From: a virus
Strand: one strand, 5' to 3'
IMG/VR virus record: IMGVR_UViG_3300033997_000092
Coordinates: 186,001-250,000 of that record
Length of the DNA: 64,000 nt
This document shows, piece after piece, positions 16,432 to 24,571 of the stretch. The notes beneath the pieces were generated by a model, which was not told where the DNA came from, did no database searches, and worked only from the letters and a program-made list of their open reading frames with translations. Numbering within the stretch: position 1 is the first letter of the stretch; every line of letters starts with the position of its first letter. A program made the translations under genes and the position numbers.

Positions 16432-16931
16432 ATCACGTGCCTCACTTTAAAGTTCAATGCACGGTATGTTTGACCTAATGTCATAGATGGATTGTTGATT
16501 TTCAAATCACCATCATCATTTAAGTCCGTTATAGTTCCTTTCATTGAGAACAGTGAATTACCGTTTACGTTGTAGGCTACGTTTGATGCACGGTCATACA
16601 GCAAGAACCAGTCAGGTACTCCAGAGGTCAGTACAGTTACAGGAACTCTGCCTAACTGAAAGTTTATATTCAAGTCAGGTGCACTTCCTATATTTGGATA
16701 GGTTGCTTTATCAATATCGATGTAACCAACTATCTTACCTCCACGTGCAACAATAGCAGAGTACAGTCCTGCAAAGCTGCCGAGAAAAGGATTAGATGTG
16801 TTAGTTATGTAAGCACCAACTTCCTGTGCAGTCATATAACCTTTTTCAATCAACACGAACTGATAACGAAAGCCTGAATTTTTCAAAGGATATTGGTAGA
16901 TTAATGCAGCCGCATCTTTATTCATTCTCAT
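16428..16931 (-). CDS. Array protein, short family (A), 167 aa
   Basis: Short-family member. The start at 16931 forms an ATGA overlap with the upstream long member and has GGAGG ten bases before it; the longer upstream frame would lie wholly within that gene. Landmarks: YQFVLIEKGYMTAQEVGAYI at residues 23-42 and the end block WFLLYDRAS...KGTITDLNDDGDLKINN...YRALNFKVRHVI. It is the most diverged short member. Predicted small surface component of the tail. Confidence 0.75.
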   Translation of the reverse strand: MRMNKDAAALIYQYPLKNSGFRYQFVLIEKGYMTAQEVGAYITNTSNPFLGSFAGLYSAIVARGGKIVGYIDIDKATYPNIGSAPDLNINFQLGRVPVTVLTSGVPDWFLLYDRASNVAYNVNGNSLFSMKGTITDLNDDGDLKINNPSMTLGQTYRALNFKVRHVI

Positions 16932-17845
16932 GTTGCAGTTGCCTCCAGCTTTATGTCTTCTGTTATGAAAACAATAGGAGTATAAACAGACGGCTCTTCC
17001 CTGTTTGTTTCGCATTCTGATTTATCGAATGCAAATACTGGACACCGAGTTGTTGACCAATCTAACGCAGTAGGATATCCTAAGATATTGTACATGATTG
17101 GACAAAGAAGGATTGTTTGTATTGGACGAGATACGCAGCGTCTCTGGTCTGTTGTAGCGTAGAATGTGTCAATTGACCATCCTACTTGGCCAGCACTAGC
17201 AACAGCAACAGTCAGTTTTATGCCTGAGCATACGCGCTCAACCAATCCACTTACTATATTTGTCCCAGAGCCTACAATCAAACCCAAGTCTTGCCAACTT
17301 CCATTCACAAGACACTCAAGGCGTACTGATGTTGGGCGTTGGTTTGTAGCACTGGCTATACCTGGAGCGTATTTAACATCTTTCACAAAGCACGGTTCAA
17401 ATGTCTGCACTATTTCAGCAGATATGAAATCCGTTCCCCATACAATTGGAATGTTCCTTTGTGGAGCAGCCAAGCTGTAGTGTGGCGTGTAGAATGCGAA
17501 TATGTCTCTTGGGACAGTTGTGCCAAAGTACATTGATTCAGGACAAACACGTATTTCTTGCTGACCGTCGTCACTATAGGCTCCTAAGTGTTTAACCAAA
17601 GGCGCTCCATATGTTGTAGTCAACTTGTTGTAAGATATTGTCCCTAATCTGCCTGCCGCAGACAATGTATGTGAGGCAATGCAATGTTCGGTGAAATACT
17701 TCAGAGCTTCTGGTGAAGCTGGAGATTCCATCAGAATATCCAACTCACTTGTATCCATGAACAATGCAAGCCACGTATAAGCTGACCCAGATTGTCCTGC
17801 TAGTCCATTAGCAATACTTGCGTTCCAGTGAATTAATTCCATCAA
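16928..17845 (-). CDS. Array protein, long family (B), diverged, 305 aa
   Basis: First array member in transcription order. Its length and middle beta region fit the long family: TSVRLECLVNGSWQDLGLIVG at about residues 170-190 corresponds to the VEYYNGSAWVEL strand of sisters, with a CSGIKLTVAVASAG strand after it. The N-terminal motif is weaker (WLALFMDTSELDILM). The family's end block is degenerate (ILLCPIMYNILGYPT). Its stop overlaps the start of a short member. Relationship to the family is therefore likely but less certain than for the others. Confidence 0.68.
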   Translation of the reverse strand: MMELIHWNASIANGLAGQSGSAYTWLALFMDTSELDILMESPASPEALKYFTEHCIASHTLSAAGRLGTISYNKLTTTYGAPLVKHLGAYSDDGQQEIRVCPESMYFGTTVPRDIFAFYTPHYSLAAPQRNIPIVWGTDFISAEIVQTFEPCFVKDVKYAPGIASATNQRPTSVRLECLVNGSWQDLGLIVGSGTNIVSGLVERVCSGIKLTVAVASAGQVGWSIDTFYATTDQRRCVSRPIQTILLCPIMYNILGYPTALDWSTTRCPVFAFDKSECETNREEPSVYTPIVFITEDIKLEATAT

Positions 17846-17866
17846 GAATCTCCAACGTAGGACTGC

Positions 17867-18433
17867 TTAACGTGGAACTACCAGGTTACCGCAGATGGTG
17901 ATGTCGATATTTGCTAATGTTGCGTCACGAATCTCAGGAGACTTCATACGGAATATTTGACCACGTTCAAATACTATTGAAGTACCGCCTGTAGATGCAA
18001 ACACGCCTGAAGTGGCACCAGCAGCAAACGTCAGTGTGCCTACTTGGGTCGCTACTCCACCTACCACACGCTCAACAATGAATTGAGAAGTTGCAGTTGC
18101 CGCAGTTGTTGCTACAGCCAGAGAGTTTGCAAAGTTTGCACCAATTTGGAAAGTACGTGCGGCTATGTGTTTACACACAATGTCCAAAGACTTCGGACGG
18201 TCGAATATAGTTAGACCTATATCATATACGTCGAATTCAGTGTTTTCCGCCAGCACCCACTTGTTCAATTGGGCATTGAAAATGTATACGCCATTCGTGA
18301 TAACCACACTGCCTATTACTTCAAACAGTTGTTTATCGACAGCACCGACAACAGAAGGCAATACTGAGCCACTGTTTTCTGCTGTACGGGACAGGCGACT
18401 TGATTCTAACAAGCTTAAACCATCAGATAACAT
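17867..18433 (-). CDS. Unknown virion-region protein, 188 aa
   Basis: Not clearly a member of the A, B or C groups. The first half (FDVYDIGLTIFDRPKSLDIVCKHIAAR) is mixed. The second half is rich in A, T, G and V with even strand spacing (TSQFIVERVVGGVATQVGTLTFAAGATSG, then GQIFRMKSPEIRDATLANIDITI). This resembles the beta-prism-like or jelly-roll carrier regions in phage fibre and capsid-decoration proteins. AAGGAG precedes ATG 18433. It sits between the fibre genes and the array, so it is probably structural; no function assigned. Confidence 0.68.
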   Translation of the reverse strand: MLSDGLSLLESSRLSRTAENSGSVLPSVVGAVDKQLFEVIGSVVITNGVYIFNAQLNKWVLAENTEFDVYDIGLTIFDRPKSLDIVCKHIAARTFQIGANFANSLAVATTAATATSQFIVERVVGGVATQVGTLTFAAGATSGVFASTGGTSIVFERGQIFRMKSPEIRDATLANIDITICGNLVVPR

Positions 18434-18443
18434 TGTTCGCTCC

Positions 18444-18671
18444 TTAATTGACGCGAGCTTCGCCTGTTAATGGGACAGAGAATTCAACACGCAAAGTGTT
18501 TGAATCTACCGATGAAACTGACTTAGGCAGTATCTTTTGGAGCTTGCCTTGCCAGTTAACAAACACGTCCACAAGAACATTAGTTCTTCCAAGATTGTGT
18601 GGGATGCTCCACACAGTGTTTGCATGATCTTGTTTGTGCGAATAGCCTGCACCACGAACTTTAAGTGTCAT
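18444..18671 (-). CDS. Stand-alone fibre-type beta domain, 75 aa
   Basis: Consists of little more than one beta domain that also occurs in neighbouring fibre proteins: HANTVWSIPHNLGRTNV, then a strand, then ILPKSVSSVDSNTLRVEF, then PLTGEARV. The same order (H-x-x-V/W-x-V-x-H-x-L/M-G ... P-x-S/T-V/I ... D-x-N-T/S-L-x-V-x-F ... TG) is seen in the 206-residue protein at 18684-19304 and at the end of the 564-residue fibre. It is likely a small fibre-tip or chaperone-like subunit that assembles with them; this is inference. Confidence 0.7.
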   Translation of the reverse strand: MTLKVRGAGYSHKQDHANTVWSIPHNLGRTNVLVDVFVNWQGKLQKILPKSVSSVDSNTLRVEFSVPLTGEARVN

Positions 18672-18683
18672 AGTTAGGCCTCG

Positions 18684-19304
18684 TTACATACAAAGAACAG
18701 TACCAGTCACTGCATTAGTGAATGTCAATACTGTTTGGTTAGTTGTTGTGTGTTGGACTGAGCTAGGTAATAACTCAAATCCATCCGATGTAATGAAACG
18801 GATGATAGGAGCATATCCCAGCATGTGGTTCACAGTTACTTCTGTTGTAGCCACGTCCACTTCCATTTCATATGCAACATCAGGCTTAGTCATGCCGTCC
18901 AGGTTACCTATCATTATGATAGCGTGACCAGTAGTTGCTTGCGCGAAAGTAATCTCAACTGTATCAGCATCAATGCCTTCAACGCTGTCAGGAACAACAA
19001 GCTGGTTATCGCTGTTGTATACTTGGACAATTACTTTAGCACTGTTCATACCGTGTGGGACAGTCCACACAGCACTTGCAGAGTCTTGCTGGTGTATGTA
19101 AGTATTACGCTCTTGCAGCAGAGGTACCCACAGTACACTTTGACCATACGCTATAGCAAACAGCAAACGACCATCTACTACAGCTACACGGTTTGGAACA
19201 GCATATTGTACGCCAGCAGAGTCATCACCTAAAACAACATGACTCAAAGCATTACCTTGCATGTCCAGACCGCCGAACATCGTTAATCCGCCTAAGACCT
19301 TCAT
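18684..19304 (-). CDS. Small tail-fibre protein with two copies of a fibre beta domain, 206 aa
   Basis: The start at 19304 is preceded by AAAGGTGA; a longer frame to 19370 would run through a terminator hairpin and is rejected. The N-terminus MKVLGGLTMFGGLDMQGNALSHVVLGDDSAG resembles the opening of the large upstream fibre (VIGNITLVGGGTIRNMKP), a typical fibre attachment start. It then holds two copies of the domain SAVWTVPHGMNSAKVIVQVY...DADTVEITFAQATTGHAIIM and EVTVNHMLGYAPIIRFI...NQTVLTFTNAVTGTVLCM. Probable fibre or fibre-tip subunit. Confidence 0.77.
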   Translation of the reverse strand: MKVLGGLTMFGGLDMQGNALSHVVLGDDSAGVQYAVPNRVAVVDGRLLFAIAYGQSVLWVPLLQERNTYIHQQDSASAVWTVPHGMNSAKVIVQVYNSDNQLVVPDSVEGIDADTVEITFAQATTGHAIIMIGNLDGMTKPDVAYEMEVDVATTEVTVNHMLGYAPIIRFITSDGFELLPSSVQHTTTNQTVLTFTNAVTGTVLCM

Positions 19305-19330
19305 GGATTCACCTTTGGTTCGTTGGGACA

Positions 19331-19360
19331 AAGAAAAATGGGGAGACAAAGCTCCCCATT
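19331..19360 (-). terminator. Rho-independent terminator behind the 564-aa fibre gene
   Basis: On the minus strand AATGGGGAG and CTCCCCATT form a 9-bp stem with a 6-base loop, followed by TTTTTCTT. It lies between the stop of the large fibre gene and the start of the 206-residue fibre gene, so it would reduce transcription of the downstream array and lysis genes relative to the upstream tail genes. Confidence 0.85.
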
Positions 19361-19379
19361 CATCAATCACTGAGGCCTA

Positions 19380-21074
19380 TTAGGCAGCAGGAGCAACAGT
19401 TGTTACGATCACTTTGCACTTAACGGCGATAGCGAAAGTAACTGTCAGGCTGTTACCATCTACGTAGGTGATGGTGTCTGGCAGAACAACTTCGTCTGAT
19501 TCGTCAACAACAGTTACCTGGCAGTATTTCGTGCCAATGTTGTGTGTAACAGTGTGTGAAGCAGAAGCAGTGTCAGTACCTGTTGCAGTGCTGTCGTAGA
19601 TGAACTGGCCAGCGCTGATACGAGTGTTGACGTTGCTGATTGAAGTGTTGATACCAGATACTGCGGTATCTAAGTCCAGCTTACGTGCTGGGTTAGCATC
19701 GGCAGTAGGAGCAATCACAGTAATCGCGCCTGTGAAATCAGCACCATCTAAACGGCCGTACAATGTGTCCAGATGTGCTTCATTCACTTTAACGCCAGTA
19801 GCATCAACAGTGATAGAAGAATCTGAAGCCAGAACAGCCAGGTCAACACCTGAACCGCCAGTTAAACCGTTACCAGCAACGTCACCTAACATAGTAGATG
19901 CAACGCCCTGAGAAGCGATTTGTAAACCACCAGAACCGTCGAAGCTCAAGCTGTTGTTCGCGCCGACTTTGATAGCCAGTTGGCCATTGCTGTCAGTAGT
20001 TTCGTCAGTACCGTTGATAGTCAGCATCAAACCGCGGTTCAGGTACAGATCTAAACCAACTTCGTCTGAAGGCAGTTCAGCGATACCAGCACCTAAGTTA
20101 ACGCTGATTGTGTTACCAGATTTGCTCAGACCGATACCAGCATTCACGCCAGCCAGACCACCGAACTCACCCCATGCGCCGCCCTGCAGAGCTAACCAGG
20201 TACCAGCAGTTGTATTCCATGCCAGCGCACCGTTAGGGCCTGATACAGAAATGTCATAGCTGATAGACTGGATTGCACCAGTAGCATCAACAACTACGAT
20301 GTCACCAGCAGCAGGAGTCAGAGTGTTTGGATCTGTGAAGTCTGAACCATCTACATAGATGTAACGGCCAGCAGCATCAACGAAATCGCTTTCGTAACCA
20401 ACTACGTCAGCTTGGAAGTCCAGGCCAGCGATAGCATTTTGCACGTCGATTAAACGGGCAGCATCTGTAGCGTTTTCTGGAGTAGCCAGACCGATGATTT
20501 TGTTGTTGTTCATCGCTAACTGACCGAACATGCTGTCGCCAGCTTGGTTTACTGGAGTGTAGCCCAGATTGTCTTGCTTGCTGTCAATTTGGGTCTGTAC
20601 GTTATCAGTCACACCTGACAGGTAACCCAGCTCAGTAGTAGTTACAGCAGATGCAGCAACTTTACCAGAACCATCAGACACTAAAGCCTTGCTTGTATCC
20701 AGGTCAGAAGAAACGATGGTTGTAGCAGCACCAGTGACAGTATCCTGTTTGGTACCTAAACGAGTTTCAACGTGACCCTTAGATACAGCAGCCAGGTTAT
20801 CTGAACCAGACTGATCAGTGCTTGATAACAGCAAGTCGGCTTCCATAGCCACTGTGCCGTCTTTCTTCACGTAATCGTTCAGGTTGCCACCTTTAGCAAC
20901 TGTCTGTACGCTGGTACCATCGTAATACTTCAGCGCTTTTTCAGTTGAGTTGTACCACAGGCGAGACTCATAGCCAGCTAACTCGCCAACCGTTGGGTCA
21001 GTTGCCAGGTTTTCTGGTTTCATGTTGCGGATGGTACCGCCGCCGACTAATGTGATATTACCAATTACTTGCAT
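19380..21074 (-). CDS. Tail fibre protein, 564 aa
   Basis: Long, glycine/alanine/threonine-rich fibre. The N-terminus has the trimeric-fibre attachment pattern GYESRLWYNSTEKALKYYDG. Residues about 150-200 include TTTELGYLSGVTDNVQTQI, a coiled-coil-like motif common to phage fibres and trimeric adhesins, and FGQLAMNNNKIIGLATP, a repeated fibre-knob motif. The C-terminus carries the beta domain HTVTHNIGTKYCQVTVV...DGNSLTVTF shared with the next two genes. ATG 21074 is preferred over 21080 because AAGGTG is at the right distance. Expected to form a receptor-contacting trimer. Confidence 0.86.
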   Translation of the reverse strand: MQVIGNITLVGGGTIRNMKPENLATDPTVGELAGYESRLWYNSTEKALKYYDGTSVQTVAKGGNLNDYVKKDGTVAMEADLLLSSTDQSGSDNLAAVSKGHVETRLGTKQDTVTGAATTIVSSDLDTSKALVSDGSGKVAASAVTTTELGYLSGVTDNVQTQIDSKQDNLGYTPVNQAGDSMFGQLAMNNNKIIGLATPENATDAARLIDVQNAIAGLDFQADVVGYESDFVDAAGRYIYVDGSDFTDPNTLTPAAGDIVVVDATGAIQSISYDISVSGPNGALAWNTTAGTWLALQGGAWGEFGGLAGVNAGIGLSKSGNTISVNLGAGIAELPSDEVGLDLYLNRGLMLTINGTDETTDSNGQLAIKVGANNSLSFDGSGGLQIASQGVASTMLGDVAGNGLTGGSGVDLAVLASDSSITVDATGVKVNEAHLDTLYGRLDGADFTGAITVIAPTADANPARKLDLDTAVSGINTSISNVNTRISAGQFIYDSTATGTDTASASHTVTHNIGTKYCQVTVVDESDEVVLPDTITYVDGNSLTVTFAIAVKCKVIVTTVAPAA

Positions 21075-21108
21075 CGTCATTCACCTTTTGGTTGTTGAAT
21101 TTTGCATA

Positions 21109-21861
21109 TCACAGTATGCAAACTATTTCCATACCTTCCTGCTTCAAAGAATCTAACAGCGATTCGTAGTCGGCATGAAGTTTAGGATCCGATTCCAGAC
21201 TAACACTATCTATGTAGGACTTGATGCACAGTTTGTGCCCCTGGATGTAACGGCTTTCTCTGTAAACAGACAGGCGCATTACAGGCATTGAAATTGATCT
21301 GTCTCTGTGGATAGCTAAGTCCAACAAATCAATCGTAAGAAACGGGTCGCACGATTTCTTGGAGCCAAATATAAGGCAGTCCATTTCGTGCATTACAATA
21401 CGCAAGTGGTTCATGTATTGTATTAGAAAATTATTGAGATCTGTTACGGCAGCAGTAGTGTTATTATCAAGTAGTTTGTTAATCCGAAACACAAGGTGGT
21501 CTTTGTATTTATCGGATACTACCATGAGAATCAACGCCAACTTGACATCTATGTCAGGATACTTCATCCTAGTTACGTGAACAGATTTACTCATACCATC
21601 CAAGAATTTCTCGGATAGAGTTTTTATGATGTATGTGTCTACTGTGGCTACTTTGCTGTTACGCAGTGCCATATAGACTTCATTGGACCAATCAAGTATT
21701 TGCTCAAGCACCGTGCATATTATTGCTTTGGTGCTATCGTCGAACTTGTAGGTAGATGTGTTGGTCAAGCTATCCAAGATAGTAAACCTAGCATTGTGAA
21801 AAGCAATACCATTAAGACTTATCATAGCTTGGAAATCGAGGTCATCAGTCAGGAATTTCAT
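21109..21861 (-). CDS. Unknown helical protein, 250 aa
   Basis: No family recognised. Predominantly helical with many L, I, D and K residues and no signal or membrane helix. The start overlaps the stop of the membrane coiled-coil gene (ATGA), so the two are probably coupled and may interact. A cysteine-containing segment (FGSKKSCDPFLTIDLL) lies near residue 165. Its position between tail fibres and a cluster of membrane/exported proteins gives no firm clue to function. Confidence 0.75.
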   Translation of the reverse strand: MKFLTDDLDFQAMISLNGIAFHNARFTILDSLTNTSTYKFDDSTKAIICTVLEQILDWSNEVYMALRNSKVATVDTYIIKTLSEKFLDGMSKSVHVTRMKYPDIDVKLALILMVVSDKYKDHLVFRINKLLDNNTTAAVTDLNNFLIQYMNHLRIVMHEMDCLIFGSKKSCDPFLTIDLLDLAIHRDRSISMPVMRLSVYRESRYIQGHKLCIKSYIDSVSLESDPKLHADYESLLDSLKQEGMEIVCIL

Positions 21862-22421
21862 TTGAGATCCTTCACCTCTCCAACGCCCATAAGTTCACCG
21901 GCGGCTCTAGCATTAGGACCAGAGCCTATCAGTAAACCTGTGATGCTAGATAACTTACTAACGATACCATTTACTTGTTGTCCTAAGACACGCAGTTCGG
22001 CATCAATTGTCATCAACTTAGCCTGAGCAGGATCGGACATACTCGACCTTTGTAGATCTTTGAGCATATCTGTAACGCTGTCGATTTCATCGATCAGTTT
22101 TCGTGCATCCAAGTCAGCGGTCCGTATATACTCTACCAAGATATTGTACGTCATCTGGCAGGTTTTTAGGACCTCAGCTATTTGATATTCTGTTTTGCTA
22201 TTTTCAACGTGGAGTTGAATCGTTTTACTAGCCTTATCCAAAGCTTCTCTGTATTCAGAGAGCTTAGTGCTCCATTCTTGTTTTTCTGCTTCCAGTTCTT
22301 CCAGCTGGCGCAATTTTGGTATAACGTACATTATGAAAAAGAACGCTCCAGATATAAGAGCAAGCAGTAATGTAGTAGTACCTACCGGCACCGTAGCCAG
22401 AAATTCAAATACTATATCCAT
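21858..22421 (-). CDS. Membrane-anchored coiled-coil protein, 187 aa
   Basis: One N-terminal membrane helix (about residues 13-33, VGTTTLLLALISGAFFFIMYVI) is followed by a long charged helix with heptad character (LRQLEELEAEKQEWSTKLSEYREALDKASKTIQL), then more helices and a glycine-rich end (GLLIGSGPNARAAGELMGVG). This resembles i-spanin or methyl-accepting-type scaffolds, but the cytoplasmic or periplasmic side cannot be told. GGTGG precedes ATG 22421. It is encoded with two other signal- or anchor-bearing proteins, suggesting a small envelope-associated complex. Confidence 0.75.
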   Translation of the reverse strand: MDIVFEFLATVPVGTTTLLLALISGAFFFIMYVIPKLRQLEELEAEKQEWSTKLSEYREALDKASKTIQLHVENSKTEYQIAEVLKTCQMTYNILVEYIRTADLDARKLIDEIDSVTDMLKDLQRSSMSDPAQAKLMTIDAELRVLGQQVNGIVSKLSSITGLLIGSGPNARAAGELMGVGEVKDLK

Positions 22422-22438
22422 AGCAGTAGTCCACCGCC

Positions 22439-22741
22439 TTATTTAAACGTAGAGGTTCCGCATTGCTTGTCGCTAGTTTCAATAACTATCCTTTTAGCTC
22501 CTACGACATTATTGTCCTCAGTGACTATGACAGTAGCTATCGAACTGCTTAGCTCCAAGCACTGGTGTCCTGGAGCCCTGTCAACACAGATTGCACTTAG
22601 ACATCCTACGTATTCGGATTTGATTGCATGATCTCTATCGTTCTTCGACTGCTGCTGATATTGCACGCCAGCGATAACTATACCAATCAACACAACAATC
22701 AACACCAAAAACGAAGACATCCTGTATTTATCGATTTTCAT
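22439..22741 (-). CDS. Small membrane-anchored cysteine-containing protein, 100 aa
   Basis: An N-terminal hydrophobic helix (residues about 9-26, SSFLVLIVVLIGIVIAGV) anchors a soluble domain with four cysteines (GCLSAIC, GHQC, KQCG) in a region rich in beta-prone residues; disulfides would fit a periplasmic location. The start overlaps the upstream exported protein by ATGA. No family recognised. Could be an accessory to that exported protein, or an envelope-modifying (exclusion-type) protein; both are inference. Confidence 0.7.
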   Translation of the reverse strand: MKIDKYRMSSFLVLIVVLIGIVIAGVQYQQQSKNDRDHAIKSEYVGCLSAICVDRAPGHQCLELSSSIATVIVTEDNNVVGAKRIVIETSDKQCGTSTFK

Positions 22742-23649
22742 TTTACTATCTCGTCAATATGTTCGACAGCTTGCACTGGACGGAATCCTAATGTCTCCAT
22801 CCTGTGTATATTAGCATACAGCCTTGTTTTAAGCTGAGCTGTCTTCGCTGTTCCGTCTAAGAATGCACCAATACCCGCATAGTCCAGTTGAAGTATTATT
22901 GCCTCATTGGAATCACCAAACCTATAGCCTCCGACATCTAAGTGGGTGCGGTTATATCGCACCAATGTCTTCTTAATGTCGACCACAAGCTTATGGTTTG
23001 TATGTTCATCATCTGCAAGTTCATACATACAATTGATGATTACGCCTTTATTATGTCTGTTTAGTACGCGAAGTTTAGACTCCAATTCCTGCACAGAACG
23101 GACAGATATTGTTTGAATTTGCTTTTCAGGTATACCAGCTTTTAAAATCGCATCCTTGTAGATTTCAGACGCACGTTTACCTTTTAATGACCCATCATCC
23201 ATGATAAAGAACTTACTTGGGTCGAAATTTAATGCTTTAGTGAAGGAAATTAAACGACTAACGGGATTGTCTTCGTGAAAGTCACTTCCTGTTACTGAGA
23301 ACGAAAACTCCATGACTTTTTTCTTAGGAAAGGCCGCACGGACCTCTTTTGATAGACCAGAACCATGTACTACAATAATCTCAGGGTCGATCCTTTTGAT
23401 GTCATCAATAACGCTGTCTATTAGGAATCGTTTATGTCCAACAGACTTTCCAAAATCCATTTTCAAATAAAAAGAGTATACCCTGTATTTCGTACTACGG
23501 TGAGATATATAACTCGCCGCTGCATTTCCATAATAAGCAGATATTGGATTCTGGTTTAGAAAATATATAACAGGTTTGCTTTTGTCTTGGTATTCCATAC
23601 CGAACACAGGAAATACCAAGACAAGTAGCAATAGAAAGCGCTTTATCAT
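22738..23649 (-). CDS. Exported protein resembling ABC-type periplasmic substrate-binding proteins, 303 aa
   Basis: A clear signal peptide (MIKRFLLLLVLVFPVFG) starts a 303-residue alpha/beta protein. Its layout recalls the two-lobe ABC_sub_bind family: strand VIYFLNQ, helix, DIKRIDPEIIVVHGSG, then KKKVMEFSFSVTGSDF, where the family has PVVF and V-x-G, then KFFIMDDGSLKG, and GVIINCMYELADDEHTN. The match is by pattern, not a certain homology. Such a protein is unusual in a tail gene block. It overlaps its neighbours on both sides by ATGA. It might bind a small ligand in the periplasm, or serve in adsorption or superinfection exclusion. Confidence 0.6.
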   Translation of the reverse strand: MIKRFLLLLVLVFPVFGMEYQDKSKPVIYFLNQNPISAYYGNAAASYISHRSTKYRVYSFYLKMDFGKSVGHKRFLIDSVIDDIKRIDPEIIVVHGSGLSKEVRAAFPKKKVMEFSFSVTGSDFHEDNPVSRLISFTKALNFDPSKFFIMDDGSLKGKRASEIYKDAILKAGIPEKQIQTISVRSVQELESKLRVLNRHNKGVIINCMYELADDEHTNHKLVVDIKKTLVRYNRTHLDVGGYRFGDSNEAIILQLDYAGIGAFLDGTAKTAQLKTRLYANIHRMETLGFRPVQAVEHIDEIVK

Positions 23650-24563
23650 GCTACCGCAGGTGTTGTTGTTATTACAACACGTCCTACAATAGGAATTTGC
23701 GTCCTGACAATAATGAAATTTTTATCAGGAAGTTCGATTGATTCAGGTATGATTTGTGCATAAACTTCAGGAGCATCAGGAAATTCAGGGTCTTCCCCTT
23801 CACTTGATGCCAATAACCATACTTGAGCAATTATGTTGTATGAGTCCAGCTCGTGGTGAATAATAACCTCAGAACTAGGTTCATTGATTACATGGACATA
23901 GAATCTAGCACCCGCAACGCCTCCACCGACATCACCGCCTGTACCTGTCTCTATATTCTGCAATCTACGTTTCAATTCAATGATGTCTTCTTCAGCCTGT
24001 GTGAGTCTGACATTCATTTCCATCATTATGTTGAAGTAGTTGTTCGACTGTTGGCTTAGTATTGTCCTGAATACACCGTATGGAAATACTTCAGCATTTG
24101 CATATTGTTGTCCTGGCCCCACCGTTCTAGGATATAGAGGTCCTGTCAGCGTCTGACCGCCACTCAATCGTACCAAGTTAGGATGTGCATCAGTATCCCG
24201 TGTGTGCTTCTCTAAACTTGTCGGATCAGCCAATCGTAAACGATCTGCCTCATCATAATACTGGTTTTCTGTTGCGGTCGCATAGTCAAACAACTCGGTC
24301 CATGTGTGTTGTCTGTTGCCACTTACGTTCTTGGAGACACGCTTCAGCAACTTAAAATAATCAGCATCATTTTCACCTGACACTAACCAACACACATTTA
24401 ATGGTAAAGAGTTGTTTATGGGTTCGTCACTTCCGACATAGATATAAATGATTTGACCTACATCGTTACCAAACTCTAACAGAATAGACTGCTCTTGCGT
24501 TAATCCATAACCTACTGCACGTACATAACAGTCATTGATTAACGTCTGTAGTTGCTGGTCCAT
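23646..24563 (-). CDS. Tail fibre-like protein with coiled coil, 305 aa
   Basis: Residues about 115-155 read HTRDTDAHPNLVRLSGGQTLTGPLYPR, matching the H-x-x-D-x-AHP and SGGxLTG motifs of many phage tail fibres. A coiled coil follows (LTQAEEDIIELKRRLQNIE), then a glycine hinge (GTGGDVGGGVAG) and a C-terminal beta domain (FYVHVINEPSSEVIIHHELDS ... VGRVVITTT) like the HNLG-type domain of other fibres here. Probably a trimeric side-fibre or baseplate-fibre subunit. The next gene is a probable assembly protein. Confidence 0.8.
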   Translation of the reverse strand: MDQQLQTLINDCYVRAVGYGLTQEQSILLEFGNDVGQIIYIYVGSDEPINNSLPLNVCWLVSGENDADYFKLLKRVSKNVSGNRQHTWTELFDYATATENQYYDEADRLRLADPTSLEKHTRDTDAHPNLVRLSGGQTLTGPLYPRTVGPGQQYANAEVFPYGVFRTILSQQSNNYFNIMMEMNVRLTQAEEDIIELKRRLQNIETGTGGDVGGGVAGARFYVHVINEPSSEVIIHHELDSYNIIAQVWLLASSEGEDPEFPDAPEVYAQIIPESIELPDKNFIIVRTQIPIVGRVVITTTPAVA

Positions 24564-24571
24564 AAGCTCCC

